From the NCBI RefSeq assembly GCF_001895085.1, contig NZ_BDFD01000009.1:41205-105204 (forward strand): a DNA stretch of 64,000 nucleotides, in the 5' to 3' direction. A program made the position numbers and the translations under genes. The notes beneath the pieces were generated by a model that saw only the letters and a program-made list of their open reading frames with translations, made no database searches and was not told the DNA's origin. This document shows, piece by piece, positions 1-8,901 of the stretch (positions are counted from its first letter, which is position 1; every line of letters starts with the position of its first letter). Origin of the DNA: Mariprofundus micogutta (GTDB taxonomy: Bacteria; Pseudomonadota; Zetaproteobacteria; Mariprofundales; Mariprofundaceae).

Positions 1-854
1 ATGAAAAACTTGCAGATCACTTTGAACTGATTCTGGTCAATGACTGCAGCCCGGATAATAGCTGGGAAGTAATATCTAAGCTGGCCAATGAACATGAGTA
101 TGTGAAAGGCATCAACCTGCGGCGTAATTTCGGCCAGCATAATGCAACCATGGCCGGATTAAATCATGTGTCCGGTGATATCGTGGTCATTATGGACGAT
201 GATTTACAACATCCTCCCGAAGTTATAGGCAAAATGATCACTGCTATTTCTGATGGTTATGATGTCTGTTATACACGTTATAAGAACCGCAAACATCCAC
301 TATGGAAAAAACTTGGCAGCCAGTTTAATGACTGGGCATCAACCAAGTTTCTTGGCAAACCCCGAGGACTGTATCTCTCCTCCTTTAAGGCCATTCGTAG
401 AGAAGTCGTCGAAGAAGTTATAAAATATGATGGTCCTTACGCCTATGTGGATGGTCTGATTCTGGATGTAACCCGCTCAATCACGGCTATTGATATCGAA
501 CACCAGGCTCGGCTGGAGGGGGAAGGAAATTACAGCCTGCTCAGCTCTATCTCGCTGTGGATGAAAATGGCAACCAGCTTCTCTGTTTCCCCGCTTCGAT
601 TTGCATCTTTTATGGGGTTTGCACTGGCGTTACTCAGCCTTGTCATGATAGCGATTATATTCATCCAGAAAATCCTGCACCCTGAAATGCCAGCCGGGTG
701 GGCCTCTTTGATTGCCACCATTCTGTTTATCGGCGGAGTACAAACATTATGTATCGGTATGATCGGTGAATATCTCGGTCGCACCTATCTCAAACTCAAT
801 GGTAAACCTCAATATACAGTTGCGGGCCTCACCTGGAAAAATGATGCCCGATAA
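1..854 (+). CDS. Family 2 glycosyltransferase, membrane-anchored (5' truncated)
   Basis: The reading frame is open from base 3, so the gene starts upstream of the window. The first visible residues include LILVNDCSPDNSW, the nucleotide-binding strand of GT-A folds, followed by the catalytic DDDLQHPP motif (near 195-220). Two membrane helices lie near the C-terminus (about 600-670 and 705-785), ending in GMIGEYLGR. This is the architecture of DPM1/ArnC/GtrB-type enzymes, which move a sugar from a nucleotide donor to polyprenyl phosphate at the inner membrane. The polyprenyl-sugar product is the kind of donor used by the ArnT-like transferase encoded at 3489-4853, so the two may work together. 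The sugar cannot be read from sequence. Confidence 0.9.
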   Translation, partial: EKLADHFELILVNDCSPDNSWEVISKLANEHEYVKGINLRRNFGQHNATMAGLNHVSGDIVVIMDDDLQHPPEVIGKMITAISDGYDVCYTRYKNRKHPLWKKLGSQFNDWASTKFLGKPRGLYLSSFKAIRREVVEEVIKYDGPYAYVDGLILDVTRSITAIDIEHQARLEGEGNYSLLSSISLWMKMATSFSVSPLRFASFMGFALALLSLVMIAIIFIQKILHPEMPAGWASLIATILFIGGVQTLCIGMIGEYLGRTYLKLNGKPQYTVAGLTWKNDAR

Positions 855-953
855 AGTTGCTTGAATGGTGCATTTCATTGAATTCATGCTCTCCGACATG
901 ATAGTCTCTGTGCATCTTTTTAAACGGCAAAGGTCTATCCTGCTCATACATTC

Positions 954-1847
954 ATGAACACAGACATCAATACTTTAAAATCCGAACTGCTTGAATTTCT
1001 GGATCTGATTCCATTTGACGCCATTGCTCAGCAAGTTGCTGCCAGCACAGGAAAACCTGCCGGTGAAATTTCTTCGCTGCTGGATACTTATGCCAACGAA
1101 AGTCTGGTTTCGCTTGATCTGGTGATTGAGCGGTTGGATAGCGCCGAACGAATTCTGGAGGTCGGTGCTGGACTCTGCCTGTTGAGCCTTTTCCTCAAAC
1201 AGCAGGGTTATCCTATTATTGCACTGGAACCGGCACTCGGTGGTTACGGCATTTTTGATCAAACAAAAGATGCCATTCGAGAACATTTCTCCACACTTCA
1301 ACTCGAAGTGCTGACTGTCCCGGCACAGGAATTAACTCGGGAGAAATACGGTTCATTTGATCTCATTTTCAGTAATAACGTCATGGAACATATCCCCGAC
1401 TGGCAATCTGCAATTCACGCCATGGCCAGTGTGTTGAGCGAAAATGGAAAAATGGTGCATTCATGCCCCAACTATACCATCCCCTATGAGCCTCATTATG
1501 GTATTCCGGTATTTCGTCACTTCCGCGCATTGAGTCAGCGGCTGTTTCTTCCTGAAACCTCAGATACCGATATCTGGAATTCTCTGAATTTCATCACCTG
1601 CTTCAATGTAAGAAAATTCTGCAAAGAAAGAAAACTTTGCTATGGATTTGAAAAAGGTCTGCTATACAAAGCATTCAAACGAGTCGATGATGATCCGGTG
1701 TTTAAAGAAAGACATAAGGGGTTAATTGTCTATGTGGCACAAATCATGATGAAAACTCCATTTAAACAGCTTGTACGTAACATCCCCGCCAGCCTTTCCA
1801 CGCCGATGATATTTGAAATATCCTGTCTTCCGGAACAAAAGGACTAG
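954..1847 (+). CDS. Class I SAM-dependent methyltransferase
   Basis: A 297-residue protein with a Rossmann methyltransferase core in the middle: motif I is ILEVGAGLCLLSL (about residues 66-78), and motif IV with the post-motif is FDLIFSNNVMEHI (about 137-149), as in Methyltransf_11/23 families. The N-terminal 60 residues are helical and unassigned. It lies between a glycosyltransferase and a second methyltransferase and is separated from the latter by 5 bp, so they are probably co-transcribed. The substrate is likely a surface-glycan or lipid intermediate, judged from the neighbours only. No membrane segment or signal peptide is seen. Confidence 0.8.
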   Translation: MNTDINTLKSELLEFLDLIPFDAIAQQVAASTGKPAGEISSLLDTYANESLVSLDLVIERLDSAERILEVGAGLCLLSLFLKQQGYPIIALEPALGGYGIFDQTKDAIREHFSTLQLEVLTVPAQELTREKYGSFDLIFSNNVMEHIPDWQSAIHAMASVLSENGKMVHSCPNYTIPYEPHYGIPVFRHFRALSQRLFLPETSDTDIWNSLNFITCFNVRKFCKERKLCYGFEKGLLYKAFKRVDDDPVFKERHKGLIVYVAQIMMKTPFKQLVRNIPASLSTPMIFEISCLPEQKD

Positions 1848-1852
1848 TTGAT

Positions 1853-2515
1853 ATGGCACAGATAACAAGCGGTATTCGCAGCATTCTCTCGCATCCAGCC
1901 ATGTACAATTTCACACAAAACTTTCTGGGTGTCAGAAAAGCCAGAAGAATCCTTACCAGTGAATATTTCCCTAACAAGAAAGGCTTAAGAATACTCGATA
2001 TCGGCTGTGGAACGGCGGAAATTCTCGAGTTTCTGCCCGAGGATATACATTACGTCGGTTTCGATGCATCCATGCAATATATTGAACAGGCCAGACAACG
2101 TTTCGGAAATAGAGGTGAGTTTTTTTCCGAACTGGTCAACAGTGCACATCTGAACCATCTGGGTAAATTTGATGTGGTGCTGGCATTCGGTGTGTTGCAT
2201 CATCTGGATGACCCGGAAACAGCCATGTTATTTGATCTGGCCGTCGAGGCTCTGGATCACAATGGTTCAGTCATTACAGTTGATCCCTGTTTTTGCCCGG
2301 AACAATCAGCCATTGCCCGTTGGCTGATTGAACATGATCGTGGTCAGGATGTGCGCAATGAAAATGGATACTGCCAACTGGCCTCGACACACTTCAGCAA
2401 TATAACATCTACTCTCCGCCACGATTTATTACGGGTTCCATATACCTATTTGATTATGAACTGCAAAAATGAAGCAGAACAAAGTGCCACTAGCGATGCT
2501 AGTGAACATCAATAG
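1853..2515 (+). CDS. Class I SAM-dependent methyltransferase, short form
   Basis: A 220-residue soluble methyltransferase. Motif I is LDIGCGTAEILEFLP (about residues 47-61), with an acidic ribose-binding residue in VGFDAS and the FDVVLAFGVLHHL stretch (about 105-117) typical of UbiE/Methyltransf_25-like proteins. It follows the preceding methyltransferase by 5 bp. The two are not close copies: motif wording and lengths differ, so this is unlikely to be a recent duplication. The role is inferred as modification of an envelope sugar or lipid. Confidence 0.8.
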   Translation: MAQITSGIRSILSHPAMYNFTQNFLGVRKARRILTSEYFPNKKGLRILDIGCGTAEILEFLPEDIHYVGFDASMQYIEQARQRFGNRGEFFSELVNSAHLNHLGKFDVVLAFGVLHHLDDPETAMLFDLAVEALDHNGSVITVDPCFCPEQSAIARWLIEHDRGQDVRNENGYCQLASTHFSNITSTLRHDLLRVPYTYLIMNCKNEAEQSATSDASEHQ

Positions 2516-2550
2516 TTTTAATTGATCTCAATGCTATTAAGGTTCATAAA

Positions 2551-3492
2551 ATGAATGTTCTGGTTATCGGGGGATGTGGTTTTATAGGCTCTCATATTGT
2601 TGATGCATTTATAGCATCCAATCATGAAGTCAGCGTGCTTGACCGTGGCAGTGAGAAATTTCGTCCTCCGCTGAAAGGCGTAAAGTATTTTCATGACAGC
2701 ATCCTCTCAATTAAACACGTTCAGCAAGCAGTTAAATCAGCCGATTATATCATCCATACAGCCAGTTCAACGACTCCAGCTACATCCAATTCAAACCCTC
2801 AAGAAGATGTCGACAATAATCTGACAGGTATGATCCAATTGCTCGAATGCATGAGGGAAAATAACAAAAGAAAGATACTATTCCTTTCTTCAGGAGGTAC
2901 CGTATATGGTATCCCCAATACTATTCCTATATCTGAGAATCATCCTCTAAATCCGAATTGCTCTTATGCTGTAGTAAAAATCGCTATGGAACATTATCTG
3001 AACATGTATGCTCAACTTTATGGCTTCCAAACAACAATCTTAAGGCCTTCAAACCCTTATGGACCTCGTCAAAGCTTTTCAGATAATCAAGGTGTCATTG
3101 CAAACTTTACTGCTAAAACCGTTCAAGGAGAGTGCCTTACATTATGGGGAACCGGACAAGAAGTACGTGATTTCCTGCCAGTCAAAGACCTGGCAAATGC
3201 TTGTGTTAAGGCAGTTGAAGGCGATATTTCTGGTATATTCAATATTGGCAGTGGTACAGGCCACTCTATTCAAGAAATCATCAATACGCTTGAAAGTATC
3301 CATGGTTCAAGATTAAGAATTCATCTAGAAAAGCGCAGAGCATTTGATATTCCTAAAGTTGTTCTGGATATTGAGAAGGCAAAAAAAGAACTCAACTGGA
3401 CACCAAACGTTAACCTTTCTGAGGGAATGAGAGAATACTACAACTGGTTGAAAGGTATTAGTTCAGAATCATTCTGTGGCAGCTCATCATGA
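2551..3492 (+). CDS. NAD-dependent sugar epimerase/dehydratase (extended SDR)
   Basis: A 313-residue extended short-chain dehydrogenase. The N-terminal NAD site is GGCGFIGSHIVD, and the catalytic dyad is in YAVVK (Tyr and Lys spaced YxxxK, about residue 140), preceded by the Ser-containing strand LFLSSGGTVYG. The C-terminal substrate domain includes LRPSNPYGPRQ and the RDFLPVKDLA motif, as in UDP-glucose/UDP-GlcNAc 4-epimerases. It probably makes a nucleotide sugar for the adjacent glycosyltransferases. Base composition is visibly more AT-rich than the flanking genes, suggesting a horizontally exchanged cassette gene. Its stop overlaps the next start as ATGA. Confidence 0.88.
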   Translation: MNVLVIGGCGFIGSHIVDAFIASNHEVSVLDRGSEKFRPPLKGVKYFHDSILSIKHVQQAVKSADYIIHTASSTTPATSNSNPQEDVDNNLTGMIQLLECMRENNKRKILFLSSGGTVYGIPNTIPISENHPLNPNCSYAVVKIAMEHYLNMYAQLYGFQTTILRPSNPYGPRQSFSDNQGVIANFTAKTVQGECLTLWGTGQEVRDFLPVKDLANACVKAVEGDISGIFNIGSGTGHSIQEIINTLESIHGSRLRIHLEKRRAFDIPKVVLDIEKAKKELNWTPNVNLSEGMREYYNWLKGISSESFCGSSS

Positions 3493-4853
3493 CAACACAG
3501 TCATTAAAAACTCTCACTTTTCTGGCAGCAATTGTTTTGTTTCTTCCACTGCCCATCATGCAATATGTCGCCGAGGAAAGTTATTACGCACTAGGCTCGT
3601 ACGAAATATTTGTTGATAAACACTGGTGGCACCAATCGGTTTTCGGTCTTGCATGGCCTAAAACAGCGCTGTACAACTGGCTGATTATCGGCGTTGCTCA
3701 GCTTATCGGCTGGCAACATCTCGAGATCGCAACCCGCATCGTTTCAGTGTCGGCATCCTTAGGTTCTGCTGCAGTCGTATTTTTCATGGCCCGCCGCATG
3801 TTTCCAAAACAAGTGAATGCACCATGGCTGGGGGCTTTGATCTATCTCACTATGGGTGAAATCTCATTCTGGTACGGATGGCTGGGATATGCCGATGCAA
3901 CGTTCGGTTTCTTTATTTTTGCTGCGATCTCCAGTCTCTGGATTGCGATTGAAGAAAGACAGGTGAAATGGTTACTTATTTCACTGCTGTTGATTTCTCT
4001 GGCTTTCCTGACCAAAAACATCAGTTGTTACGTCATGTATATCTCTGCCGGTCTCGTCCTGTTATGGCGATACCGGAGCTGGGATCTTCTGCTTAAACCA
4101 TTTTTTGTACTACCCGTACTTATCAGTTTCACACTACCCTGGATTTATCAAAATCTGATTCTGGATGGTGGTGCCAATACCAGCATTGCCATCGGCGATG
4201 CCATGCGCAACTTCCTAGGTTATGAACTATTAAAATATGTCAGCCACTGGCTCAGTTATCCGCTACTGTTCCTTGGCCGTGCATTTCCCGTCACCCTGAT
4301 CCTGATCTGGCTCTATCTGAAAGATAAACAGCGTTTTGTAATGAGTTCGGAACTCGTAACCATTCTCTATATCCTGTTGATCTGCCTGCTCCCCTTCTGG
4401 TTATCTGCCGCAGGCACCCCCCGCTACCTGATACCCTTCTATGGACTGCTGGCATTAGTCCTTACCGGACTGACCCTGCAGTTGAACTTCAAACGTTCAG
4501 CACTGGTACTCAAGATCATCGCCATAGTTATTCTCATTAAAGTCCCATACAGCTTTGCTGCTCTCCCCTATATCAAGGACTGGAGGCCGGAGCGTGACAT
4601 TCAGGCAGTTGTTGAAGATATTATGCAGATTACGGATGGCAAAACGCTACGTACCATGAATGATGTTTCCACGGGTTTGAGTATTGGTTGCTATATCAAT
4701 GTTCGCACACCGCATGATCAGTATCTTCGCTGGTATGACGGCAAAGAACGACGGGTTTATGTATTGAGCGAGATGGAAGACCCAAAGCTGGGTAAACTGG
4801 TAAAACATTGGCGGCTACAGGGGCACCATACTTATCTCTATTGGCAACCATAG
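3489..4853 (+). CDS. ArnT/PMT-family membrane glycosyltransferase
   Basis: A 454-residue polytopic inner-membrane protein with about ten hydrophobic helices. The first periplasmic loop carries the acidic and tryptophan-rich segment typical of GT-C enzymes (AEESYYALGSYEIFVDKHWW), and a later loop has GTPRYLIPFYG, as in ArnT/4-amino-arabinose transferase relatives. Such enzymes use a polyprenyl-phosphate sugar on the periplasmic face. The start codon overlaps the epimerase stop by four bases, so translation is coupled. The truncated GT2 at the window start could supply its lipid-linked donor. Whether the acceptor is lipid A, core or protein is not determined. Confidence 0.82.
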   Translation: MTTQSLKTLTFLAAIVLFLPLPIMQYVAEESYYALGSYEIFVDKHWWHQSVFGLAWPKTALYNWLIIGVAQLIGWQHLEIATRIVSVSASLGSAAVVFFMARRMFPKQVNAPWLGALIYLTMGEISFWYGWLGYADATFGFFIFAAISSLWIAIEERQVKWLLISLLLISLAFLTKNISCYVMYISAGLVLLWRYRSWDLLLKPFFVLPVLISFTLPWIYQNLILDGGANTSIAIGDAMRNFLGYELLKYVSHWLSYPLLFLGRAFPVTLILIWLYLKDKQRFVMSSELVTILYILLICLLPFWLSAAGTPRYLIPFYGLLALVLTGLTLQLNFKRSALVLKIIAIVILIKVPYSFAALPYIKDWRPERDIQAVVEDIMQITDGKTLRTMNDVSTGLSIGCYINVRTPHDQYLRWYDGKERRVYVLSEMEDPKLGKLVKHWRLQGHHTYLYWQP

Positions 4854-4870
4854 TGAGGGGATAAAGGAAT

Positions 4871-5788
4871 ATGATTCTGGTTATTGGCGACATCATTGTA
4901 GATGAATTTATTTGGGGAGATGTTTCACGTATCTCTCCTGAAGCCCCAGTTCCGGTCGTTTCCGTCAATGAAATCGATCGAAGGCTCGGCGGCTCATCCA
5001 ATGTTGTGCGTAATCTGCATGCGCTTGACACTGGCTCCGCTATGTTCGGTATTGTTGGCAACGATGAACCGGGTGAATGGGTGAAAAACCGTCTTGCCGA
5101 GTTAAACTCGGATAACAGCGGGGTCATCACCAAAACAAATGATCGCCCTACCGCTATCAAAACCCGCATTATTGCCCGTCATCAACAGGTCGTGCGCTAT
5201 GATCGGGAATGGACTCAGGCAGCAAGACAGGAAAGCCACGAAGCCATTATGGCGAGTCTGGAAGATCTGCTGCCACAATCTAGTGCCACAATCCTCTCTG
5301 ATTATGGTAAAGGTGTATTAACGCCAGATTTTATCCGCCAGCTAATTGAGCAGATGCAAGGCAGCATTATCGCGGTAGATCCGAAACCGGAACACACCGA
5401 TGCCTATGCCGGTGCAACAGTCATTACGCCCAATCTGATGGAAGCTGCTGCCATGGCAGGTCTGGAGGCCATCAATGATGATGAACATGCTGAACTGATT
5501 GCCCAAACCCTGCATGCTAAGCTTAACCTCCAGTATGTTCTGCTTACCCGTTCTGAACGGGGCATGACCCTGTATGATGGACAGCAAAGTCATCATATCC
5601 CGACAGCGGCACGCGATGTCTTCGATGTAACCGGTGCTGGTGATACAGTGATTGCAGTATTCACGGCCTGTCTGGCAAGAGGTGATGATGCACTGACCGC
5701 TGTAAAACTTGCCAATCAAGCAGCAGGCGTTGTGGTCGGAAAAGTCGGTACTGCCACAGCCAGCTGGTCTGAGATCGAGGCGCACTAA
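4871..5788 (+). CDS. hldA: D-glycero-beta-D-manno-heptose-7-phosphate kinase (stand-alone RfaE domain I)
   Basis: A 305-residue PfkB-family sugar kinase. The N-terminus (VIGDIIVDEFIWGDVSRISP, EAPVPVV, then GGSSNVVRNL) is characteristic of the RfaE/HldE kinase domain. The second PfkB signature with the catalytic Asp is VTGAGDTVIAVF (about residues 253-264). The nucleotidyltransferase domain present in bifunctional HldE is absent, so the adenylyl transfer step must be encoded elsewhere as HldC/RfaE2. It acts in the cytosol in ADP-heptose synthesis for inner-core LPS. A good ribosome site (gaggggataaagga) lies 18 bp after the previous stop, and kdsB follows, fitting an LPS-core operon. Confidence 0.85.
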   Translation: MILVIGDIIVDEFIWGDVSRISPEAPVPVVSVNEIDRRLGGSSNVVRNLHALDTGSAMFGIVGNDEPGEWVKNRLAELNSDNSGVITKTNDRPTAIKTRIIARHQQVVRYDREWTQAARQESHEAIMASLEDLLPQSSATILSDYGKGVLTPDFIRQLIEQMQGSIIAVDPKPEHTDAYAGATVITPNLMEAAAMAGLEAINDDEHAELIAQTLHAKLNLQYVLLTRSERGMTLYDGQQSHHIPTAARDVFDVTGAGDTVIAVFTACLARGDDALTAVKLANQAAGVVVGKVGTATASWSEIEAH

Positions 5789-5849
5789 TGTTTTTTAGAC
5801 ACAGATGCTCTGGGGAAGCCTCTCTTGCGCAAACGCACTTCGCCTTGTC

Positions 5850-5945
5850 CACGCAGATTATCGCAGATGCAGAATCTCTTGAAAGTATAAATTCAACACA
5901 TCCATTCCAGTTGATTTCAGTGTCCATCTGCGTCCATCAATATCA
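5850..5945. repeat. Intergenic inverted repeat of the CGCAGAT type
   Basis: The 163-bp gap before kdsB contains CGCAGATTATCGCAGATG (5852-5869) and, 55 bases later, CATCTGCG (5925-5932). The 8-base arms CGCAGATG/CATCTGCG are exact inverted copies. The wording resembles short dispersed intergenic repeats seen in many proteobacterial genomes; that comparison is from memory. No open reading frame is seen here. Confidence 0.4.
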
Positions 5946-5951
5946 AATATC

Positions 5952-6671
5952 ATGAAGATAGCTATTGGCATTCCGGCCCGCATGGGCTCCACCCGCTTCC
6001 CCGGCAAACCACTGGCTGAACTTGCAGGTAAACCGATGATTCAGCATGTGATAGAAAAATCACTGGCTGCTGATCTCGGGCCTGTATTTGTTGCTACCGA
6101 TGATGAACGCATTGCCAAAGTCGCCCGTGATTGTGGGGTCATAGCTTGTATGACCAGGCCCGACCATCCCAATGGCAGCAACCGTCTCGCCGAAGCAGTA
6201 CGTGAAATCGCCTGCGATGTTGTGGTAAATGTGCAGGGTGATGAACCACTGATTGATCCAGCTGCCATTCGCGCTGTCGTAGAGCCATTTAATGATGATG
6301 CCTACCTGCCCATGGCAACACTGGCGCACCCGCTTAGAAATGAATCAGACCTGTTTGAACCCAATGTGGTGAAACTGGTCTGTAATGCCAGAGGCCGCGC
6401 CATGTATTTCAGTCGCGCCGCTATCCCCTACCCTCGTTCAGGTTCAGCCGCTGCTTTACAGCATGTCGGACTCTACGCGTATCGCAAAGAGTTCCTGCTG
6501 ATTTATGCATCGATGGATGCTTGTGAAGCTGAGGAGACTGAACAGTTGGAGCAGTTACGCGTATTGCATCATGGTTATGATATTGCAGTTACAGTGGGTG
6601 ATTTCCACTGTATCGGTGTAGACACGCCCGAAGATCTTGCCCGTGCAGAGGCTTTACTAAATGGTAAATAG
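5952..6671 (+). CDS. kdsB: 3-deoxy-manno-octulosonate cytidylyltransferase
   Basis: A 239-residue enzyme that activates KDO with CTP to CMP-KDO, required for attaching KDO to lipid A. The N-terminal nucleotide-binding loop IPARMGSTRFPGKPL is diagnostic, followed by VATDD, the VVNVQGDEPLI motif (about residue 71) and the C-terminal region EETEQLEQLRVL, all typical of KdsB. Length is normal (E. coli about 248). It is a cytosolic enzyme and continues the LPS-core theme of the upstream heptose kinase. Confidence 0.96.
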   Translation: MKIAIGIPARMGSTRFPGKPLAELAGKPMIQHVIEKSLAADLGPVFVATDDERIAKVARDCGVIACMTRPDHPNGSNRLAEAVREIACDVVVNVQGDEPLIDPAAIRAVVEPFNDDAYLPMATLAHPLRNESDLFEPNVVKLVCNARGRAMYFSRAAIPYPRSGSAAALQHVGLYAYRKEFLLIYASMDACEAEETEQLEQLRVLHHGYDIAVTVGDFHCIGVDTPEDLARAEALLNGK

Positions 6672-6758
6672 TTACACCTAGGGATGTAATATATAACACA
6701 GCATCATACTTCTTATGCTTTACACTTGAGCCAGCATTATCCTGAGGAGGCTCTCCCC

Positions 6759-7379
6759 ATGAGCAAATTCAATCTGTTTTCCCGCGCGACAGCTTTAACC
6801 GCAGTTTTATTTCTGAGTGCTTGCGCAACGATGATTACCCCGACCGAGCTATCGAAAGTAAAATTTTCACTGGACCGTGTTTCTGCTGTTCAGCTTGCCG
6901 GCATAAACCTGATGGAGATCGACACACTTGATGAACTGAATATGTTTCAAATCGCTCGTGCCAGCATGGCCGTTTCGCGTCAGAGCCTGCCACTGGATCT
7001 CACTCTGCATCTGAAATCGGAAAATCCGTTGGCCAACCAGGTAGCGGCAAGACTGATCCGCATGGACTGGACACTTGTACTCGATGGTCGGGATACCATC
7101 AGCGGCAGTATGGAGAAGAATATCCAAATGGCCGCAGGAGAATCACAGGATATCCCACTCAACCTCAGCTTGAACATGTTTGAATTTTTTGATGAAAAAT
7201 CTGCCCTGGATATGTTGGACCTGGCTCTTGCCTTCGCTGCTGAGGATGGAATGATGCCACAGGGTGTAGCCCTGAAAATCCGTCCCACTATCGATACCAT
7301 GTTCGGTCCGATCACCTATGGATCCCCTTTGCTGATTGAGTCACGTTCAGAATCAAAGGGCCAACGACAGGTCTTTTAA
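6759..7379 (+). CDS. LEA type 2-like lipoprotein
   Basis: A 206-residue lipoprotein. I choose the ATG at 6759 over an in-frame TTG at 6726 because a strong ribosome site (GAGGAGG, 6744-6750) lies just upstream and because a clean signal peptide then begins MSKFNLFSR. The lipobox is LFLSAC, placing the lipidated Cys at about residue 22. The mature part (VKFSLDRVSAVQLAGINLMEID..., then an N-x-N-P-L segment) matches the water-stress/LEA14-type beta-sandwich found in periplasmic lipoproteins. No Asp follows the Cys, so outer-membrane sorting is expected by the usual rule. Function is unknown. Confidence 0.75.
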   Translation: MSKFNLFSRATALTAVLFLSACATMITPTELSKVKFSLDRVSAVQLAGINLMEIDTLDELNMFQIARASMAVSRQSLPLDLTLHLKSENPLANQVAARLIRMDWTLVLDGRDTISGSMEKNIQMAAGESQDIPLNLSLNMFEFFDEKSALDMLDLALAFAAEDGMMPQGVALKIRPTIDTMFGPITYGSPLLIESRSESKGQRQVF

Positions 7380-7383
7380 TTCG

Positions 7384-7416
7384 TGAACGATCAGCGGCTA
7401 AGCCGCTGATTGTTCA
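7384..7416. terminator. Hairpin between convergent genes
   Basis: A 15-base stem with one G-T type mismatch (TGAACGATCAGCGGC against GCCGCTGATTGTTCA) and a three-base loop sits between the convergent lipoprotein and cinA-like genes. There is no clear T-tract on either side. It probably acts as a bidirectional terminator or transcript end stabiliser. Confidence 0.65.
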
Positions 7417-7421
7417 CACAG

Positions 7422-8435
7422 TTAATTCAGAGCCTCAAGTAATAAGGCCAGTGCATAAACAACCGTTTTCGCCTGAATTTCATGACGGGCACCCGTCAAG
7501 TTCAGACAACGGGTCACAGTGTCAGAATCCGGTAGCGATACTGCAACCCAGACTGTACCAACGGGTTTGTCGGCATTGCCTCCAGCAGGACCGGCAATGC
7601 CGGAAACTGCAATGCAGATATTTTTTTCATCACCTCCACCTTCTGCCATAGCAGTAACGACTTCCCGGCTGACTGCACCATATTCGGTAATCAGTACCGG
7701 GCTTACATGTACCTCATCCATTTTGGCTGCATTGCTATAAGTCACCCAACTGCGATCCACGACATCGGATGCGCCGGGCATACGACACAATCGAGCTGCA
7801 ATGCCACCAGCCGTACATGACTCTACTGTGCGGATTCCCATCCCCAGCTGTCGCACTGTTTCTATGACCTGCTCTTCGATCAGCAAACCTTGATCATTTA
7901 ATATGGTTGCTGAATTCGTGGCCTCATTTCCTATCCAGGCACTTAGTCCGGGTTCAAGCATGAGAGCACCATCAGTTCCTGCCATAACATGTAACGGCAG
8001 GAAGTCGCCCTGATTGAGTTGAGAAAGATAGGAGTGACGCTGATAAGCGATATCGCCGGGAGAAAGAAACAATATCGCACGCTCACCAGACCGATAGGTC
8101 CAGCAAATGCGATGCGGGTTTTCAAATAACAGGTGACTTGCATCAAACTGACCTGTCTCAGCCATCTCACTGTTATCTACCTGCAAGCCAAGCGAGCGAG
8201 CGGCCTGAATTAGTTCGGACTCCTCAGCAAAAAACAGACGCCATACTGCTTTTTCTTGTTGCCAACCACCTGACTCTATTAAATGGACAGCGACAGATTC
8301 TGCCCCTGCAGACAATAACCAGGCTTTCAACCAGCCAGTTGTGATACCTGCTGCATTCAGGCTAAGTAATCCAGCTTCTGAGATAATCCACTGGGCTGAT
8401 TTTACCATTGCAAGCCAACCATCAGACAAAACCAA
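7422..8435 (-). CDS. CinA C-terminal domain (nicotinamide-nucleotide amidase-like) protein with unusual N-terminus
   Basis: Residues from about 180 onward are a CinA C-terminal/PncC domain: VRQLGMGIRTVESCTAGGIAA contains the catalytic Ser-Cys-Thr region, followed by VVDRSWVTYSNAAK, GAVSREVVTAMAEG and SGIAGPAGG. PncC-type domains deamidate NMN to NaMN in pyridine-nucleotide recycling. The first ~175 residues do not show the MoCF/MoaB-like fold motifs of ordinary CinA and I do not recognise them. The gene overlaps pgpA by 14 bp; an alternative ATG at 8408 would remove the overlap. It is probably the last gene of the rsmB-thiL-pgpA operon. Confidence 0.8.
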   Translation of the reverse strand: MVLSDGWLAMVKSAQWIISEAGLLSLNAAGITTGWLKAWLLSAGAESVAVHLIESGGWQQEKAVWRLFFAEESELIQAARSLGLQVDNSEMAETGQFDASHLLFENPHRICWTYRSGERAILFLSPGDIAYQRHSYLSQLNQGDFLPLHVMAGTDGALMLEPGLSAWIGNEATNSATILNDQGLLIEEQVIETVRQLGMGIRTVESCTAGGIAARLCRMPGASDVVDRSWVTYSNAAKMDEVHVSPVLITEYGAVSREVVTAMAEGGGDEKNICIAVSGIAGPAGGNADKPVGTVWVAVSLPDSDTVTRCLNLTGARHEIQAKTVVYALALLLEALN

Positions 8436-8901
8436 GCATTGCAGCTGCAGCCAGCACTACCCCTGCCCCGATTATTCCGGCTGCCACATCATCAGCCATG
8501 ATTGACCACCATGGCGGCCCCAATAGTTCCACAAACGAGATGGGCCAGGGTTTGAGAATATCGAACAGACGAAAGGATATAAATGCCAACAGATATACCA
8601 TTGGAGCTGTACCGAGAACAATGGCCAACAGTGCCATGTTTATCCACAACCCTACCCACTCATCAATAACAATCCAGCCGGGATCTTTATCCTGAATCTG
8701 TTTCAATACTACGGCACAAATCCAGCAGCCAAAGGCCAGCAGCAGCAAAGAAGCTATGAACAGCCCGCTTATGTCGACCAGTTCAATCAACAGCCAGGCT
8801 GGCAGCAGTGCAGCTAATGAGCCCCACGTGCCCGGTGCCTTGGGTAACCAGCCACTGCCAAGGCCTGCAGCCAGCCAGAAATGCCAGCCACGATTACTCA
8901 A
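8422..8901 (-). CDS. pgpA: Phosphatidylglycerophosphatase A
   Basis: A 159-residue membrane protein that dephosphorylates phosphatidylglycerol phosphate to phosphatidylglycerol at the inner membrane. Diagnostic motifs are GSGWLPKAPGTWGSLAAL near the N-terminus, VIDEWVGLW (about 76-84), FRLFDILKPWPI (about 109-120) and the catalytic MADDVAAG (about 135-142). Three to four hydrophobic helices fit the family. It overlaps thiL by 8 bp; the thiL-pgpA pair is conserved in many proteobacteria. Confidence 0.95.
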   Translation of the reverse strand: MSNRGWHFWLAAGLGSGWLPKAPGTWGSLAALLPAWLLIELVDISGLFIASLLLLAFGCWICAVVLKQIQDKDPGWIVIDEWVGLWINMALLAIVLGTAPMVYLLAFISFRLFDILKPWPISFVELLGPPWWSIMADDVAAGIIGAGVVLAAAAMLGFV

